Of a stretch of 37,833 nt of DNA, positions 30,129 to 37,833 are shown in pieces. Numbering within the stretch: position 1 is the stretch's first letter; each line of letters begins with the position of its first letter. The position numbers were made by a program, and so were the translations under genes. The DNA is taken from positions 1-37,833 of the forward strand of contig CAMVLT010000036.1 of assembly GCA_947168395.1 (NCBI GenBank), in the 5' to 3' direction. Below the pieces are notes generated by a model that saw only the letters and a list, made by a program, of their open reading frames with translations, searched no databases and was not told where the DNA came from. Origin of the DNA: an uncultured Prevotellaceae bacterium. Lineage in GTDB: Bacteria > Bacteroidota > Bacteroidia > Bacteroidales > Bacteroidaceae.

Positions 30129-31337
30129 ATGAAACTACTTATTACTATCCTCTTTACGCTGTTTCCTGCTGTTGTTGGTGCACAGGGTATAGAGCCAATA
30201 CTTATACCCTCAGCAGACGATATTATTTTCTATGAGTCATTCGATAAGATTATAGGTAAGGGGGGAAATGATGAAACGTTTGAGCCAGAGGGCGTGGCAT
30301 TGGGTTCTACTGCTCTTTTTGATCATTCTAATGGGGCTGGTCAGAAAGGGCTTTTGAAAGGGTATAAATGTATATACATGGGTACCAGAAATGCCTATAG
30401 TTACACAACTCCGAGTTTGAGTGTTGTTCCTGTGGGTAAAGTGTTGTTGTCGTTTAGAATGGTAGCTAGAACATATTATGTGGCGAATAGTGATTACCTC
30501 ACTATTGAGTGTACGGGTGGTGCTTCATTAAGCTCTTCAAAATTCACAGCCGAGAAAGAAGTCTGGAAGACTTATTATACGGTTGTTGACAATATGCAAA
30601 CCACCACCCAGTTCATTTTTAAAAGTGGTTATTCTTTCTTTGATGATATATCATTGTATGCGGTACCTTCTGCCCTTGACCAATCTAATAATAATAACAC
30701 TTATATTATTGCTAATGCTGATCAAACCCGTAACGTTCAACTCATCCGCACGCTAACACCGAACATCTGGTGCCCTCTCTGTTTGCCTTTTGACGTTACA
30801 AAGGAGAAGATGGAGGATGCCACGAGGACAACTTGCGAGCTATGTATCCTAAATAGCATTGATAATGGTGTCTTTAAGTTCGAGATAGCGACATCAACGA
30901 TACCTGCTGGGACGCCATTCCTTGTCAGAGTAAACAAAACGGTGACAAATCCTGAGTTTACGGGGGTGACTATTGTAAATACCCCAGCCGCTACTGCAAC
31001 AGCATCTACGGATGACTACAAGTTCGTGGGCACATACTCCCCAATTGACCTTGAAACCGATGGCTCGAATCTGTTCCTTGCTACTGATGGAAAGTTATAT
31101 ACTCCTGAGTCTGCTCCGGGTAATCGCCTAGGAGGACTTCGTGCCTATTTTGTGGTTCCTGCAACCTCAGCTCCAGCCCGTGTGATGATACCCGAAACCA
31201 CTTCGAACATCAGCAGCTCTTGGGAGGTGTCTCCCTCCAACTGTTACGAGCTATACGACTTACGAGGTCAGCGTACCAACAATCCAAATGCTAAAGGTCT
31301 GTATATTCATGGAGGTAAGACGGTTCTTATCCCCTAA
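30129..31337 (+). CDS. secreted protein with a T9SS-like C-terminal tail, in the exopolysaccharide locus
   Basis: A 402-aa protein with a signal peptide (MKLLITILFTLFPAVVGAQG). Residues about 30-190 look like a beta-sandwich (ADDIIFYESFDKI, then YLTIECTGGASLSSSKF…FFDDISLYAVP), a pattern seen in carbohydrate-binding or MAM-like modules. A second beta domain follows (about 200-350). The end (CYELYDLRGQRTN…KGLYIHGGKTVLIP) is the tail typical of Prevotella secreted proteins and resembles a type IX secretion C-terminal signal. The gene is clearly richer in A+T than its neighbours and has different codon use, suggesting separate acquisition. The start at 30129 is 1 nt after the stop of the His9 gene. 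Exact function unknown. Confidence 0.78.
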   Translation: MKLLITILFTLFPAVVGAQGIEPILIPSADDIIFYESFDKIIGKGGNDETFEPEGVALGSTALFDHSNGAGQKGLLKGYKCIYMGTRNAYSYTTPSLSVVPVGKVLLSFRMVARTYYVANSDYLTIECTGGASLSSSKFTAEKEVWKTYYTVVDNMQTTTQFIFKSGYSFFDDISLYAVPSALDQSNNNNTYIIANADQTRNVQLIRTLTPNIWCPLCLPFDVTKEKMEDATRTTCELCILNSIDNGVFKFEIATSTIPAGTPFLVRVNKTVTNPEFTGVTIVNTPAATATASTDDYKFVGTYSPIDLETDGSNLFLATDGKLYTPESAPGNRLGGLRAYFVVPATSAPARVMIPETTSNISSSWEVSPSNCYELYDLRGQRTNNPNAKGLYIHGGKTVLIP

Positions 31338-31353
31338 TCGTCATCAGTATAAA

Positions 31354-31551
31354 ATGAAACGCAGATATATTCCTCCTATTGTAAAACGACATGGTATTGG
31401 CTTATCGTCATTTCTTAATTCGAGTCCAAATACTCCGCAATATAATGGCAAAGCGACGTATTTTTCGAAAAGCACAGAAGATGCAGCCTCCCGTCTTGGC
31501 TCTCCCATTTGGGACGAAGAGGAGGCTGAAGAAGATGAGATGGGCTATTAA
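31354..31551 (+). CDS. small hypothetical protein
   Basis: A 65-aa protein with a basic N-terminus (MKRRYIPPIVKRHG) and a very acidic C-terminus (WDEEEAEEDEMGY). No signal or membrane segment. It begins 16 nt after the secreted-protein gene and shares its A+T-rich composition. An in-frame start at 31288 would overlap that gene, so the ATG at 31354 is used. The pattern (short, PPIVKRHG…) is reminiscent of small Prevotella proteins following such secreted proteins, but I know no function. Confidence 0.5.
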   Translation: MKRRYIPPIVKRHGIGLSSFLNSSPNTPQYNGKATYFSKSTEDAASRLGSPIWDEEEAEEDEMGY

Positions 31552-31570
31552 TTCATGTTTTTTTGAGTAA

Positions 31571-31654
31571 AAGGGTGACACGCTGACACAACACCGATGT
31601 ACAAAGGGCGTGCAACGTTTTTAAGGGTGACACAGGGTGACACAACGCTGACAC
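31571..31654 (+). repeat. GGGTGACAC / CTGACAC direct repeats
   Basis: AAGGGTGACACGCTGACACA at 31571-31590 recurs as AAGGGTGACACAGGGTGACAC followed by AACGCTGACACA at 31623-31655. It lies in the 466-bp gene-free stretch 31552-32017, which has no plausible coding frame. The rest of this stretch holds GTAGGGTAA motifs, two AAATTCTC palindromes and the VanZ promoter. Confidence 0.65.
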
Positions 31655-31751
31655 ATGTTCGCGAGCACAGAGGACGCGGAGGCAGTTTTACCCCTACTTA
31701 AAGTCATCTGTTACGTAAGGCAAACGATGGGCTATCTGCCGAGCTGCTTTT

Positions 31752-31834
31752 AAATTCTCGAGAGAATTTGGGAGTTTGCCGTAGGGTAAGTTGAGCTTTA
31801 GGTAGGGTAAACCCTTAAATTCTCTGGAGAATTT
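31752..31834. repeat. pair of AAATTCTC palindromes
   Basis: 31752-31769 is a perfect 18-bp palindrome (AAATTCTCGAGAGAATTT). 31817-31834 is the same with CTGG in the middle and near-perfect pairing. Both are preceded by TT and followed by GG, and they start 65 bp apart. They may be binding sites or REP-like units. Confidence 0.65.
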
Positions 31835-31963
31835 GGTTGGCTATCCTGCGTAAATGAGTGGTGCAGGCTATGGTTAGGGTGAGTTTAGGGTATTGTGAGC
31901 AAAAGATATGGCTATGTTTAGCCACCATTTTCCCTCGAAGAACTGAAAAAAGGGGGTGAATCG

Positions 31964-31995
31964 TTTGGCGTTTTGCCGAAATTGCTGTACCTTTG
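31964..31995 (+). promoter_or_regulatory. consensus promoter for the VanZ/DegT segment
   Basis: TTTG (31964-31967), 20-nt spacer, TACCTTTG (31988-31995). It has the same geometry as the promoters at 6908 and 34993. Confidence 0.75.
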
Positions 31996-32017
31996 CAGAA
32001 CTAAATCAAGAGGGGAG

Positions 32018-32524
32018 TTGAGCATTGAGGAATATATAGAGTGGTACGTGCTGTACATCCCGGCATCGGTCTACGGATGGGGGCTGGGTGTGTTTCTTGT
32101 GGCGTTGCTGCTGTTGATGGTCTGGAAGGACTTCAGGAGGGGACTTCGATATGCGTTGGCACTGCTTTTGGTGGAATATACGGCCTTGCTGCTGCACTTC
32201 ACGGTGTTCATACGGCCTGCTACGGGAAAGCATGAGATGATACTGACTCCGTTCTGGAGTTACACGGCGATTCACGGCGGTGCGAAAGTGCTGATGCAGG
32301 AGGTGTTGTCAAACGTGGTGGTGTTTATCCCCATTGGCTTTCTGCTGGGGATTGTCCTGAGAAAGGGCGGCTTGGCAGGGGTGATGGTCGTAGGTATCGG
32401 TATCTCGGTGGCCATCGAGCTGTTGCAGTTTACGATGATGCGTGGATTCTGCGAGACTGATGACGTGATACACAACGCTGTGGGTTGCCTGATGGGCTAC
32501 GGAGTGAGCAAGGTAATAAGGTAA
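32018..32524 (+). CDS. VanZ-family membrane protein
   Basis: A 168-aa protein with four or five hydrophobic helices and the VanZ core: LTPFWSYTAIHGG, a conserved NVVVFIPIGFLLG helix, and IELLQFTMMRGFCETDDVIHNAVGCLMGY with the acidic/His motif. VanZ proteins occur in glycopeptide resistance and often in polysaccharide loci; their biochemical role is unclear. No ATG is available near the start. TTG at 32018, preceded by AAGAGGGGAG as a ribosome-binding sequence, is the best choice. The frame also runs upstream to 31973, but that part is the promoter. Its stop lies in the purine-rich repeat at 32515. Confidence 0.83.
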   Translation: MSIEEYIEWYVLYIPASVYGWGLGVFLVALLLLMVWKDFRRGLRYALALLLVEYTALLLHFTVFIRPATGKHEMILTPFWSYTAIHGGAKVLMQEVLSNVVVFIPIGFLLGIVLRKGGLAGVMVVGIGISVAIELLQFTMMRGFCETDDVIHNAVGCLMGYGVSKVIR

Positions 32525-32556
32525 GAAGTAAGAGGTAATAGGTAAAAGTTAAGTGA
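32515..32556 (+). repeat. purine-rich GTAAGAAGTAAGAGGTAATA repeat
   Basis: Degenerate GTAAGARGTAA units between the VanZ and DegT genes. They include the VanZ stop codon (32522-32524). It is the same family as the first parts of the elements at 28546 and 33796, but without the CGGAC core. Confidence 0.65.
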
Positions 32557-32560
32557 TAAT

Positions 32561-33817
32561 ATGGCGAATAGAATTTATCTTTGTCTGGCCCATATAAGTG
32601 AGAGTGGGGCTGAACAGAAATACATCAAGGAGGCGTTTGACACGAACTGGGTGGTGCCACTCGGGCCGAACGTCAACGCCTTTGAGGAAGACCTTAAACG
32701 GTTTGTTTCGCAACCTGACAAGGAGGTGGTGGCGTTGAGTGCGGGGACGGCGGCAGTACACCTGGCGCTGATAGCTTGTGGCGTAGGGCCTGGCGACGAG
32801 GTGATAGTGCAGTCGTTCACGTTCTGCGCATCGTCGCACCCGATAACTTATTTGGGTGGTACGCCGGTGTTTGTTGACTCTGAGCCGGAAACGTGGAACA
32901 TGGACCCTGAACTGCTTGAGGCGGCCATCAAGGACCGTATAGCGAAGACGGGTAGGAAGCCGAAGGCCATTGTGCCCGTCTACCTGTATGGCATGCCGGC
33001 GAAGATAGGTGAAATCATGGAGATAGCCCGCCGGTACGAGATACCGGTGATAGAGGACGCTGCCGAGGGTTTCGGCTCGACGTATCATGGGCAGGTTGTG
33101 GGTACGTTTGGCGAGTATGGCGTGCTGTCGTTCAACGGCAACAAGATGATTACCACGTCGGGCGGTGGCGCGCTAATATGCCCGTCGAAGGCAGCGAAGG
33201 AGCGGGTAATGTGGTTGGCCACGCAGGCCCGCGAGGCTTATCCCTACTATCAGCACGAGGCTATAGGCTATAACTACCGCATGTCGAACATTTGTGCGGG
33301 CATAGGCCGCGGGCAGATGACGGTGGCGGACAGCCACATAGCGCATCACCGGCATGTGGCCGACCTTTACCGCGAGGCGTTTCGTGAAGTGGATGGCATA
33401 GACTTCCACGAGGAAGTGGAGGGGATGGCGAGCAACTACTGGCTGTCGACCATCCTGTTAGACGAGAAGCTGAAGGTGAGGGGCGAGGAGCTGGCGTATG
33501 CTGAAGCGGTGAATGGTGCCGTGGGTGGTGCGGCCGGTGTGGTACATGGCGGTGGGACGGTGCATACCGACTGTGAGCCCAACCGCAATGTGGAGGCTCT
33601 GCGTCTGGCGTTGGACAAGGAGGGCATTGAGAGCCGCCCGTTGTGGAAGCCCATGCACAAGCAGCCGGTCTACAAGGATGCTCCGGCCTACGTGAACGGC
33701 GTGAGTGAGGGGCTGTTCAAGCGTGGGCTGTGCCTGCCGAGCGGCCCGATGGTGAGCGATGCTGATGTAAGGAGGATTATTCGGACTATCGTGGATAAGG
33801 TAAGAGGTAAAAAGTAA
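32561..33817 (+). CDS. DegT/DnrJ/EryC1 aminotransferase (UDP-4-amino sugar type)
   Basis: A 418-aa PLP enzyme of polysaccharide biosynthesis. Marks: the start IYLCLAHISESGAEQKYIKEAF, ALSAGTAAVHLAL, VIVQSFTFCASSHPI, VIEDAAEGFGSTYHGQ, and the PLP lysine in SFNGNKMITTSGGG (Lys195), then RPLWKPMHKQPVY and GLCLPSGPMVSDADV. This branch resembles PglE-like 4-aminotransferases that act on the 4-keto product of a UDP-GlcNAc dehydratase, and such a dehydratase-like gene lies at 35055. The product would be a UDP-4-amino-4,6-dideoxy sugar; that assignment is inferred from context. The last residues (DKVRGKK) lie in the repeat at 33796. Confidence 0.92.
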   Translation: MANRIYLCLAHISESGAEQKYIKEAFDTNWVVPLGPNVNAFEEDLKRFVSQPDKEVVALSAGTAAVHLALIACGVGPGDEVIVQSFTFCASSHPITYLGGTPVFVDSEPETWNMDPELLEAAIKDRIAKTGRKPKAIVPVYLYGMPAKIGEIMEIARRYEIPVIEDAAEGFGSTYHGQVVGTFGEYGVLSFNGNKMITTSGGGALICPSKAAKERVMWLATQAREAYPYYQHEAIGYNYRMSNICAGIGRGQMTVADSHIAHHRHVADLYREAFREVDGIDFHEEVEGMASNYWLSTILLDEKLKVRGEELAYAEAVNGAVGGAAGVVHGGGTVHTDCEPNRNVEALRLALDKEGIESRPLWKPMHKQPVYKDAPAYVNGVSEGLFKRGLCLPSGPMVSDADVRRIIRTIVDKVRGKK

Positions 33818-33906
33818 GAGGTAAAAGGTGCAACGGACAAACACGGACGGACACGGACAGATAATTGAGTCCGAAGAAGTCCGTGAGAGTCCGATGCAAA
33901 AGGTGA
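33796..33906 (+). repeat. dispersed intergenic element, copy 2
   Basis: It has the same three parts as at 28546: purine-rich units (33796-33829), CGGACAAACACGGACGGACA core (33832-33851 and on to 33859), and trailer GTCCGTGAGAGTCCGATG then CAAAAGGTGA (up to 33906). The copy has an additional GTCCGAAGAA block. It contains the DegT stop (33815-33817) and ends 2 nt before the next ATG, supplying AAAAGGTGA as a ribosome-binding-like sequence. Confidence 0.78.
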
Positions 33907-33908
33907 AT

Positions 33909-34985
33909 ATGAAGGAGCTGTTTTTCGCCCTGCTGAGGAATGCCCTGTGGCACTCGGACGAGCCGCTGCCCAAGAAACTGACGGCGCAGCGGATGGCCAA
34001 GCTGTTGTGGGGCGTGGAGCAGCAGACGGTGGGCGGGCTGGTGATTGAGGCGTTGGTGCGCAACAAGATTGAGGTGCCCGAAGACCTGTATTACGAGGCC
34101 ATAGGGATGATATATCAGATACAGCAGTCGAGCCAGCAGGTGACAGACAGTCTGAAGGCGTTTGCCGGGCTGATGGACGAGGGTGGGGTGCACTATGTGG
34201 TGGTGAAGGGCCAGGCCGCGGCATCGTACTACCCAAACCCGATACTGCGCGAAGCGGGCGACATAGACTACTACTGCGACGAGGCCAACATGGCACGGTC
34301 GCTCCGGCTGCTGCGCGAGAAATGGAACGTGGAACCCATGAAAGCCGAGGCTGACTACCAGTATGAGTACCACGGGGTGGACTTTGAGGGGCACTTCATG
34401 CTGAGCCGCCGTTACAGTAAACGCTGGGACAGCTACTGGGAGCAACTGCTGCGTGAAGACCCCGGCACGGAAGTGACGGTGGACGGCACGAGGGTGAAGA
34501 CCCTGTCGCCGACACTCCACACGCTCTATATTTTTCTGCACCTGTATCACCACTTGTTGGAGTTGGGCATCGGCATCAGGCAGTTCTGCGACTGGGCCGT
34601 GATGTTGCATGCCTGTAGGACAGACATCGACCAGGAGGCTCTGCGCCGCCACCTGAAGGCCTTAGGCATGGAACGCGCCTATAGGGCATGCGGTTGGGTG
34701 CTGGTCGAGTGCTTAGGCTTGCCGCAAGAGGAGTTCACCTATAAACTGAAGGAGGGCGACCGCCGCTATGTGGAACGTATTCTCCGCGTGGTGTTCTATC
34801 GTGGCAACATGGGAAAGTACAACAAGCGCAGCGGTTTCAGCGGCTGGAAACACAATGTGGAAGCCACTGGTATCAAGGTGTCGCACTTCTTGAAATTCAT
34901 GCCGCTTGCCCCTTCGTTCAGCTGCAGATGGATAGCATCTGAGTTGACGCGGAAGTTTTTTCTTAAGTTGAGGCAACATAGCTGA
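33909..34985 (+). CDS. NTP_transf_5-type nucleotidyltransferase family protein
   Basis: A 358-aa cytoplasmic protein of the 'uncharacterised nucleotidyltransferase' family found in polysaccharide loci. It has VHYVVVKGQAAASYYP followed by REAGDIDYYCDE, giving the Asp118-x-Asp120 metal pair of the polymerase-beta-like fold. The helical C-terminus contains HLYHHLLELGIGIRQFCDWAV, typical of the family. The substrate is unknown. The ATG at 33909 is preferred over an in-frame codon at 33828 that would translate the dispersed element. Confidence 0.85.
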   Translation: MKELFFALLRNALWHSDEPLPKKLTAQRMAKLLWGVEQQTVGGLVIEALVRNKIEVPEDLYYEAIGMIYQIQQSSQQVTDSLKAFAGLMDEGGVHYVVVKGQAAASYYPNPILREAGDIDYYCDEANMARSLRLLREKWNVEPMKAEADYQYEYHGVDFEGHFMLSRRYSKRWDSYWEQLLREDPGTEVTVDGTRVKTLSPTLHTLYIFLHLYHHLLELGIGIRQFCDWAVMLHACRTDIDQEALRRHLKALGMERAYRACGWVLVECLGLPQEEFTYKLKEGDRRYVERILRVVFYRGNMGKYNKRSGFSGWKHNVEATGIKVSHFLKFMPLAPSFSCRWIASELTRKFFLKLRQHS

Positions 34986-34992
34986 GAAAAAG

Positions 34993-35024
34993 TTTGGTAG
35001 TTCAAAGAAATAGTTGTACCTTTG
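34993..35024 (+). promoter_or_regulatory. consensus promoter for the CapD/FlaA1-like gene
   Basis: TTTG (34993-34996), 20-nt spacer, TACCTTTG (35017-35024). The promoter lies 8 nt after the stop of the preceding gene, so this gene can be expressed independently. Confidence 0.75.
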
Positions 35025-35054
35025 CAGCCCATTATTAACCTAAATAGGTACGAA

Positions 35055-36998
35055 TTGAAGTCATTCACAGATCCAATTAAATGGTATTTTAGCAAGAGTT
35101 CGCTGCCTTACTGGTGTGTGCTCGTGTTGGACAGTCTGATAGTCTTTGTATCAGGCTTCATCTCCCATTGGCTTTTTTACAGAGGTTATGAAACGCTGAT
35201 GCATTCGTATAAGCTGGCTTCGGTGATGCTCATATACACGGTGCTGAGCTGGATTGGCATGCGAATGTTCCACACATACGCCGGCATCCTGCGTTACTCC
35301 TCGTTTGTGGATTTGGTGCGCATCGTCAAAGCCAATGTGGTGTCGCTGTTGATTGCATATTGCGTTCATTTTGGGGTGTTTCTGCTTCCGGAAAGCGAGT
35401 TTGCGCATCTGAGCGGACGAATGCTCGTTGTCATCTTCTTGATAGCAACGGTACTGATGTCGCTATCCCGTATTCTGATGAAAACGTTGTATGAAGCAAA
35501 GGTCGCAGACTCTGAGGCCAAGCGGTGCATGATTTATGGGACGTTGGCAGGTGGTGTCGCACTGGCAAAGAGCATCCGTATGCAATCCCCGGCAAAGTTT
35601 GCGCTCAAGGGTTTCATCACCCACGAGTCGATGGACCGCCATGCGCAGATGATGGGGGTGCCCATCTACAACGTAGGCGACCACCTGGCCGCAGCAATAG
35701 AAAAGCGGCACATACAAGCCGTCATTGTGTCGCCGCTGCGCACCAATGATTTCCGTCACGACCGGGAACTGCAGGATTTGTTGTTCAATGCCCATGTGAC
35801 AGTATACATGGCACGCGGTACCGTGGAATTGGGTAACCAGAGTTTGAAGGACGGGAAGGATATATTTGACCAGCTGGAGCTGCATGAGGTGCAGGTGGAA
35901 GACCTGTTGGCGCGCGAGGAGATTAGCGTTGACATGGAGTCGGTGGGCCGTGAGTTAGGCGGAAAGCGCATCCTGGTGACGGGGGCGGCTGGCTCCATCG
36001 GTTCGGAAATCGTCAGGCAGGTGGCACAGTTCAAGCCCGCTGCCATGATGCTGATAGACCATGCCGAGACACCGGAGCACGACATCAGACTGATGATGAA
36101 GAATGAGTATCCCGACGTGGAGGCCGAGACCGTGGTGACGAGCATCTGCAAGCAAGACCGCATGGAGGAGATATTCTCACGGTTCAAGCCCGACTATGTG
36201 TTCCATGCCGCAGCCTACAAGCACGTGCCGATGATGGAGGACAACCCGTCGGAAGCCATTCAGAACAATGTGCTGGGTACGAAGATCATTGCCGACCTTG
36301 CGGTGAAGTACGGGGTGAAGAAGTTCGTCATGGTGTCGACCGACAAGGCCGTGAATCCTACGAACGTCATGGGCTGCTCGAAGCGTATCTGCGAAATCTA
36401 TGTGCAGAGCCTGAACAATGCCCAGGAGGTGACGCAGTTTGTGACTACCCGCTTCGGCAATGTGTTGGGGTCGAACGGTTCGGTGATTCCCCTGTTCCGT
36501 GAACAGATTAAGAACGGAGGACCGGTAACCGTGACCCATCCCGACATCATACGCTACTTCATGCTGATATCCGAGGCCTGTAAGCTGGTGTTAGAAGCTG
36601 GCGCCAAGGGACATGGCGGCGAGATATTCGTCTTCGACATGGGCGAGCCCGTGAGGATTGCCGACCTGGCACGCCGCATGATCAGCCTTTCGGGGGCATC
36701 GGACGTAAGGATAGAGTTCACGGGGCTGCGTCCTGGCGAGAAACTCTATGAAGAGGTCATCAATGAGGAGGAGAATACGCTGCCGTCGTTCCACGACAAG
36801 ATTCGCATAGCCAAGGTGCGGGAGTACAGCTATGCGCAAGCCTGCAAGGAGGTGGACGAGTTGATAGCCATCTCGAAGCGTTATGACGACATGGCAACGG
36901 TCGGGAAGATGAAGGAAATAGTGCCCGAATACCTATCCAACAACTCGGTTTTCGAGAAGCTGGATAGTTGTAAGGTAAAAGGGAATATTACCTTATAA
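35055..36998 (+). CDS. CapD/WbpM-like membrane nucleotide-sugar 4,6-dehydratase/epimerase
   Basis: A 647-aa protein with four N-terminal transmembrane helices (about 15-135), a CoA-binding-like middle domain (MIYGTLAGGVALAKS) and a C-terminal extended SDR domain: Rossmann motif VTGAAGSIGSEI near 307-318, HAAAYKHVPMMED, and the catalytic STDKAVNPTNVMGCSKR near 428-445. This is the WbpM/CapD class, which typically converts UDP-GlcNAc to the 4-keto-6-deoxy sugar. It could feed the DegT aminotransferase upstream. No ATG is near; TTG at 35055 (MKSFTDPIKWYF…) fits the family start, while a TTG at 35022 is inside the promoter. It converges on the GSIII gene with 11 nt overlap. Confidence 0.92.
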   Translation: MKSFTDPIKWYFSKSSLPYWCVLVLDSLIVFVSGFISHWLFYRGYETLMHSYKLASVMLIYTVLSWIGMRMFHTYAGILRYSSFVDLVRIVKANVVSLLIAYCVHFGVFLLPESEFAHLSGRMLVVIFLIATVLMSLSRILMKTLYEAKVADSEAKRCMIYGTLAGGVALAKSIRMQSPAKFALKGFITHESMDRHAQMMGVPIYNVGDHLAAAIEKRHIQAVIVSPLRTNDFRHDRELQDLLFNAHVTVYMARGTVELGNQSLKDGKDIFDQLELHEVQVEDLLAREEISVDMESVGRELGGKRILVTGAAGSIGSEIVRQVAQFKPAAMMLIDHAETPEHDIRLMMKNEYPDVEAETVVTSICKQDRMEEIFSRFKPDYVFHAAAYKHVPMMEDNPSEAIQNNVLGTKIIADLAVKYGVKKFVMVSTDKAVNPTNVMGCSKRICEIYVQSLNNAQEVTQFVTTRFGNVLGSNGSVIPLFREQIKNGGPVTVTHPDIIRYFMLISEACKLVLEAGAKGHGGEIFVFDMGEPVRIADLARRMISLSGASDVRIEFTGLRPGEKLYEEVINEEENTLPSFHDKIRIAKVREYSYAQACKEVDELIAISKRYDDMATVGKMKEIVPEYLSNNSVFEKLDSCKVKGNITL

Positions 36999-37833
36999 AC
37001 AGCAGTTCGCGGTATTTGGGGAGAGTCCAAAGCCCGTCCTCCACAATCAGTTCGAGTTTGTCTATTTCCCTGCGGATGGCTTCCATCTTCGGGCAGACGG
37101 TATCGTGATACTGGATGGCCCGTTCGTGGATGCTGACGATGCGGTTTGCCACGCGGCGGGCATCGGTCAGCTCCTCGACCAGTTGCTCAATCTTCTCGGT
37201 ACGCTCGGCAATCTCCTCGATGAGCTTCATGTTGCGGGCGCTGAGACGAACGGCTTTATCGGCAGGAAACACCTCCTTCATGCCCTGCACGTTCTTGATG
37301 AGCTGACTCTGGTAATGGGTAGAGACGGGTATGATGTGGTTCATCGACAGGTCGCCCAGTACGCGGGCCTCTATCTGCACGGTCTTCACGTACATCTCCC
37401 ATTTCACCTCGTTGCGGGCTTCCAGCTCCTTGCGGTTCATCACCTTGGTGCTCTCAAACATACGGACGCTGGAGTCGTCGAGGTAGTGCTCGAAGATGAC
37501 GGGGCACGACTTCTCGACATCCAGCCCACGTTTGGCAGCCTCGCGTACCCACGCCTCGGAGTAGCCGTTGCCGTCGAAACGTACGGGCTTGCAGGCCTTG
37601 ATGTCGTCCTTCAGCACATCGAGGATGGCGCTTATCTTGTTATCGCCGGCAGCAATCTTGGCATCCACACGCTCCCGGAAACTGGTGAGGGCTTCGGCCA
37701 TAGCGGCGTTGAGTGCTATCATGGCCGAGGCACAGTTGACGCTGCTGCCCGGAGCGCGGAACTCAAAGCGGTTGCCCGTGAAGGCAAAGGGCGACGTGCG
37801 GTTGCGGTCGGTATTGTCGATGATGAGGTCGGG
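36988..37833 (-). CDS. glnN: glutamine synthetase type III, C-terminal part (gene continues past the window)
   Basis: The frame is open from the window edge to a stop at 36988, giving the last 281 residues. The visible part includes IIDNTDRNRTSPFAFTGNRF and EFRAPGSSVNCASAMIALN, the catalytic-core end typical of GSIII (glutamine from glutamate, ammonia and ATP). The rest is the long helical C-terminal extension (for example VRLSARNMKLIEEIAERTE, then a coiled-coil like REIDKLELIVEDG) that distinguishes type III from type I enzymes. Full-length GSIII is about 730 aa, so roughly 60 per cent lies outside the window. An ATG at 37720-37722 is an internal Met, not the start. Confidence 0.95.
   Translation of the reverse strand, partial: PDLIIDNTDRNRTSPFAFTGNRFEFRAPGSSVNCASAMIALNAAMAEALTSFRERVDAKIAAGDNKISAILDVLKDDIKACKPVRFDGNGYSEAWVREAAKRGLDVEKSCPVIFEHYLDDSSVRMFESTKVMNRKELEARNEVKWEMYVKTVQIEARVLGDLSMNHIIPVSTHYQSQLIKNVQGMKEVFPADKAVRLSARNMKLIEEIAERTEKIEQLVEELTDARRVANRIVSIHERAIQYHDTVCPKMEAIRREIDKLELIVEDGLWTLPKYRELLFIR

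Noticed and set aside
31973..32017. TTG start at 31973 for the VanZ gene (and TTG starts at 35022 and 15353 for others)
   Set aside because: These codons lie in or upstream of TAnnTTTG promoter boxes, so they would not be on the mRNA from those promoters.
33828..33908. N-terminal extension (MQRTNTDGHG…) of the NTP_transf_5 protein
   Set aside because: It is the translation of the dispersed element, and the same element precedes an unrelated gene at 28656.

Overview
The window looks like chromosomal DNA of a Bacteroidales bacterium, most likely a Prevotella/Segatella-type organism. Evidence: promoters of the Bacteroidota form TTTG-N19..21-TAnnTTTG, several with a 20-nt spacer; a Wzc-type BY-kinase next to a short 265-aa Wza-type lipoprotein; a type III glutamine synthetase; an LptE/SecG neighbourhood; and a secreted protein ending in the 'YDLRGQR...GLYI..GK' tail common in Prevotella. 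No rRNA, tRNA, CRISPR array or intact transposase was seen. All functional names come from motif and family recognition by eye; no search was run.

Layout. (1) 1-3784 (+): end of an unknown gene, purT, then a tightly overlapping dTDP-3-amino-3,6-dideoxyhexose cassette (FdtA-like ketoisomerase, FemAB/GNAT-like acyltransferase, FdtB-like aminotransferase carrying a palindromic insertion). (2) 3829-6023 (-): ECF sigma factor, membrane-anchored putative anti-sigma partner, secreted protein of unknown function. (3) 6152-9795: accessory region with an orphan MNT nucleotidyltransferase, a 295-bp MITE-like element, a repeat-bounded pair of unknown genes, and a DUF3791/DUF3990/small-ORF cassette resembling a toxin-antitoxin module. 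(4) 9928-12425: a stand-alone primase/helicase-like gene behind an array of TTCC repeats spaced about 10.5 bp. (5) 12472-17556 (-): rlmN, a PdxA homologue lacking its metal ligands, a sigma-54 activator fused in frame to an LptE lipoprotein, a TPR-like protein and secG. (6) 17621-25849: GH3 glucosidase (-), a GT2-DUF4922-SpoIID fusion with an AmpG-like transporter (+), and serine acetyltransferase (-). (7) 25927-36998 (+): exopolysaccharide/capsule locus: BY-kinase with 21-tyrosine tail, HAD hydrolase, Wza, a His9 membrane peptide, a secreted protein, VanZ, a DegT aminotransferase, an NTP_transf_5 protein and a CapD/FlaA1-like dehydratase. (8) 36988-end (-): C-terminal part of glutamine synthetase III.

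How the parts work together. The fdt cassette would make an acylated amino sugar nucleotide, and the locus at 26-37 kb would assemble and export a surface polysaccharide. The SpoIID fusion and AmpG-like carrier suggest peptidoglycan-fragment handling. The sigma-54/LptE and SecG block concerns the envelope.

A theme runs through the window. Short dispersed repeats of the kind usually found between genes occur both between genes and in frame inside coding sequences, mostly in linkers. Some supply stop codons to the gene before and ribosome-binding-like sequence to the gene after. The strongest leads are the NtrC-LptE fusion, the repeat-bounded accessory cassette with its neighbouring DUF3990 module, the phased TTCC array before the primase-like gene, and the degenerate PdxA.
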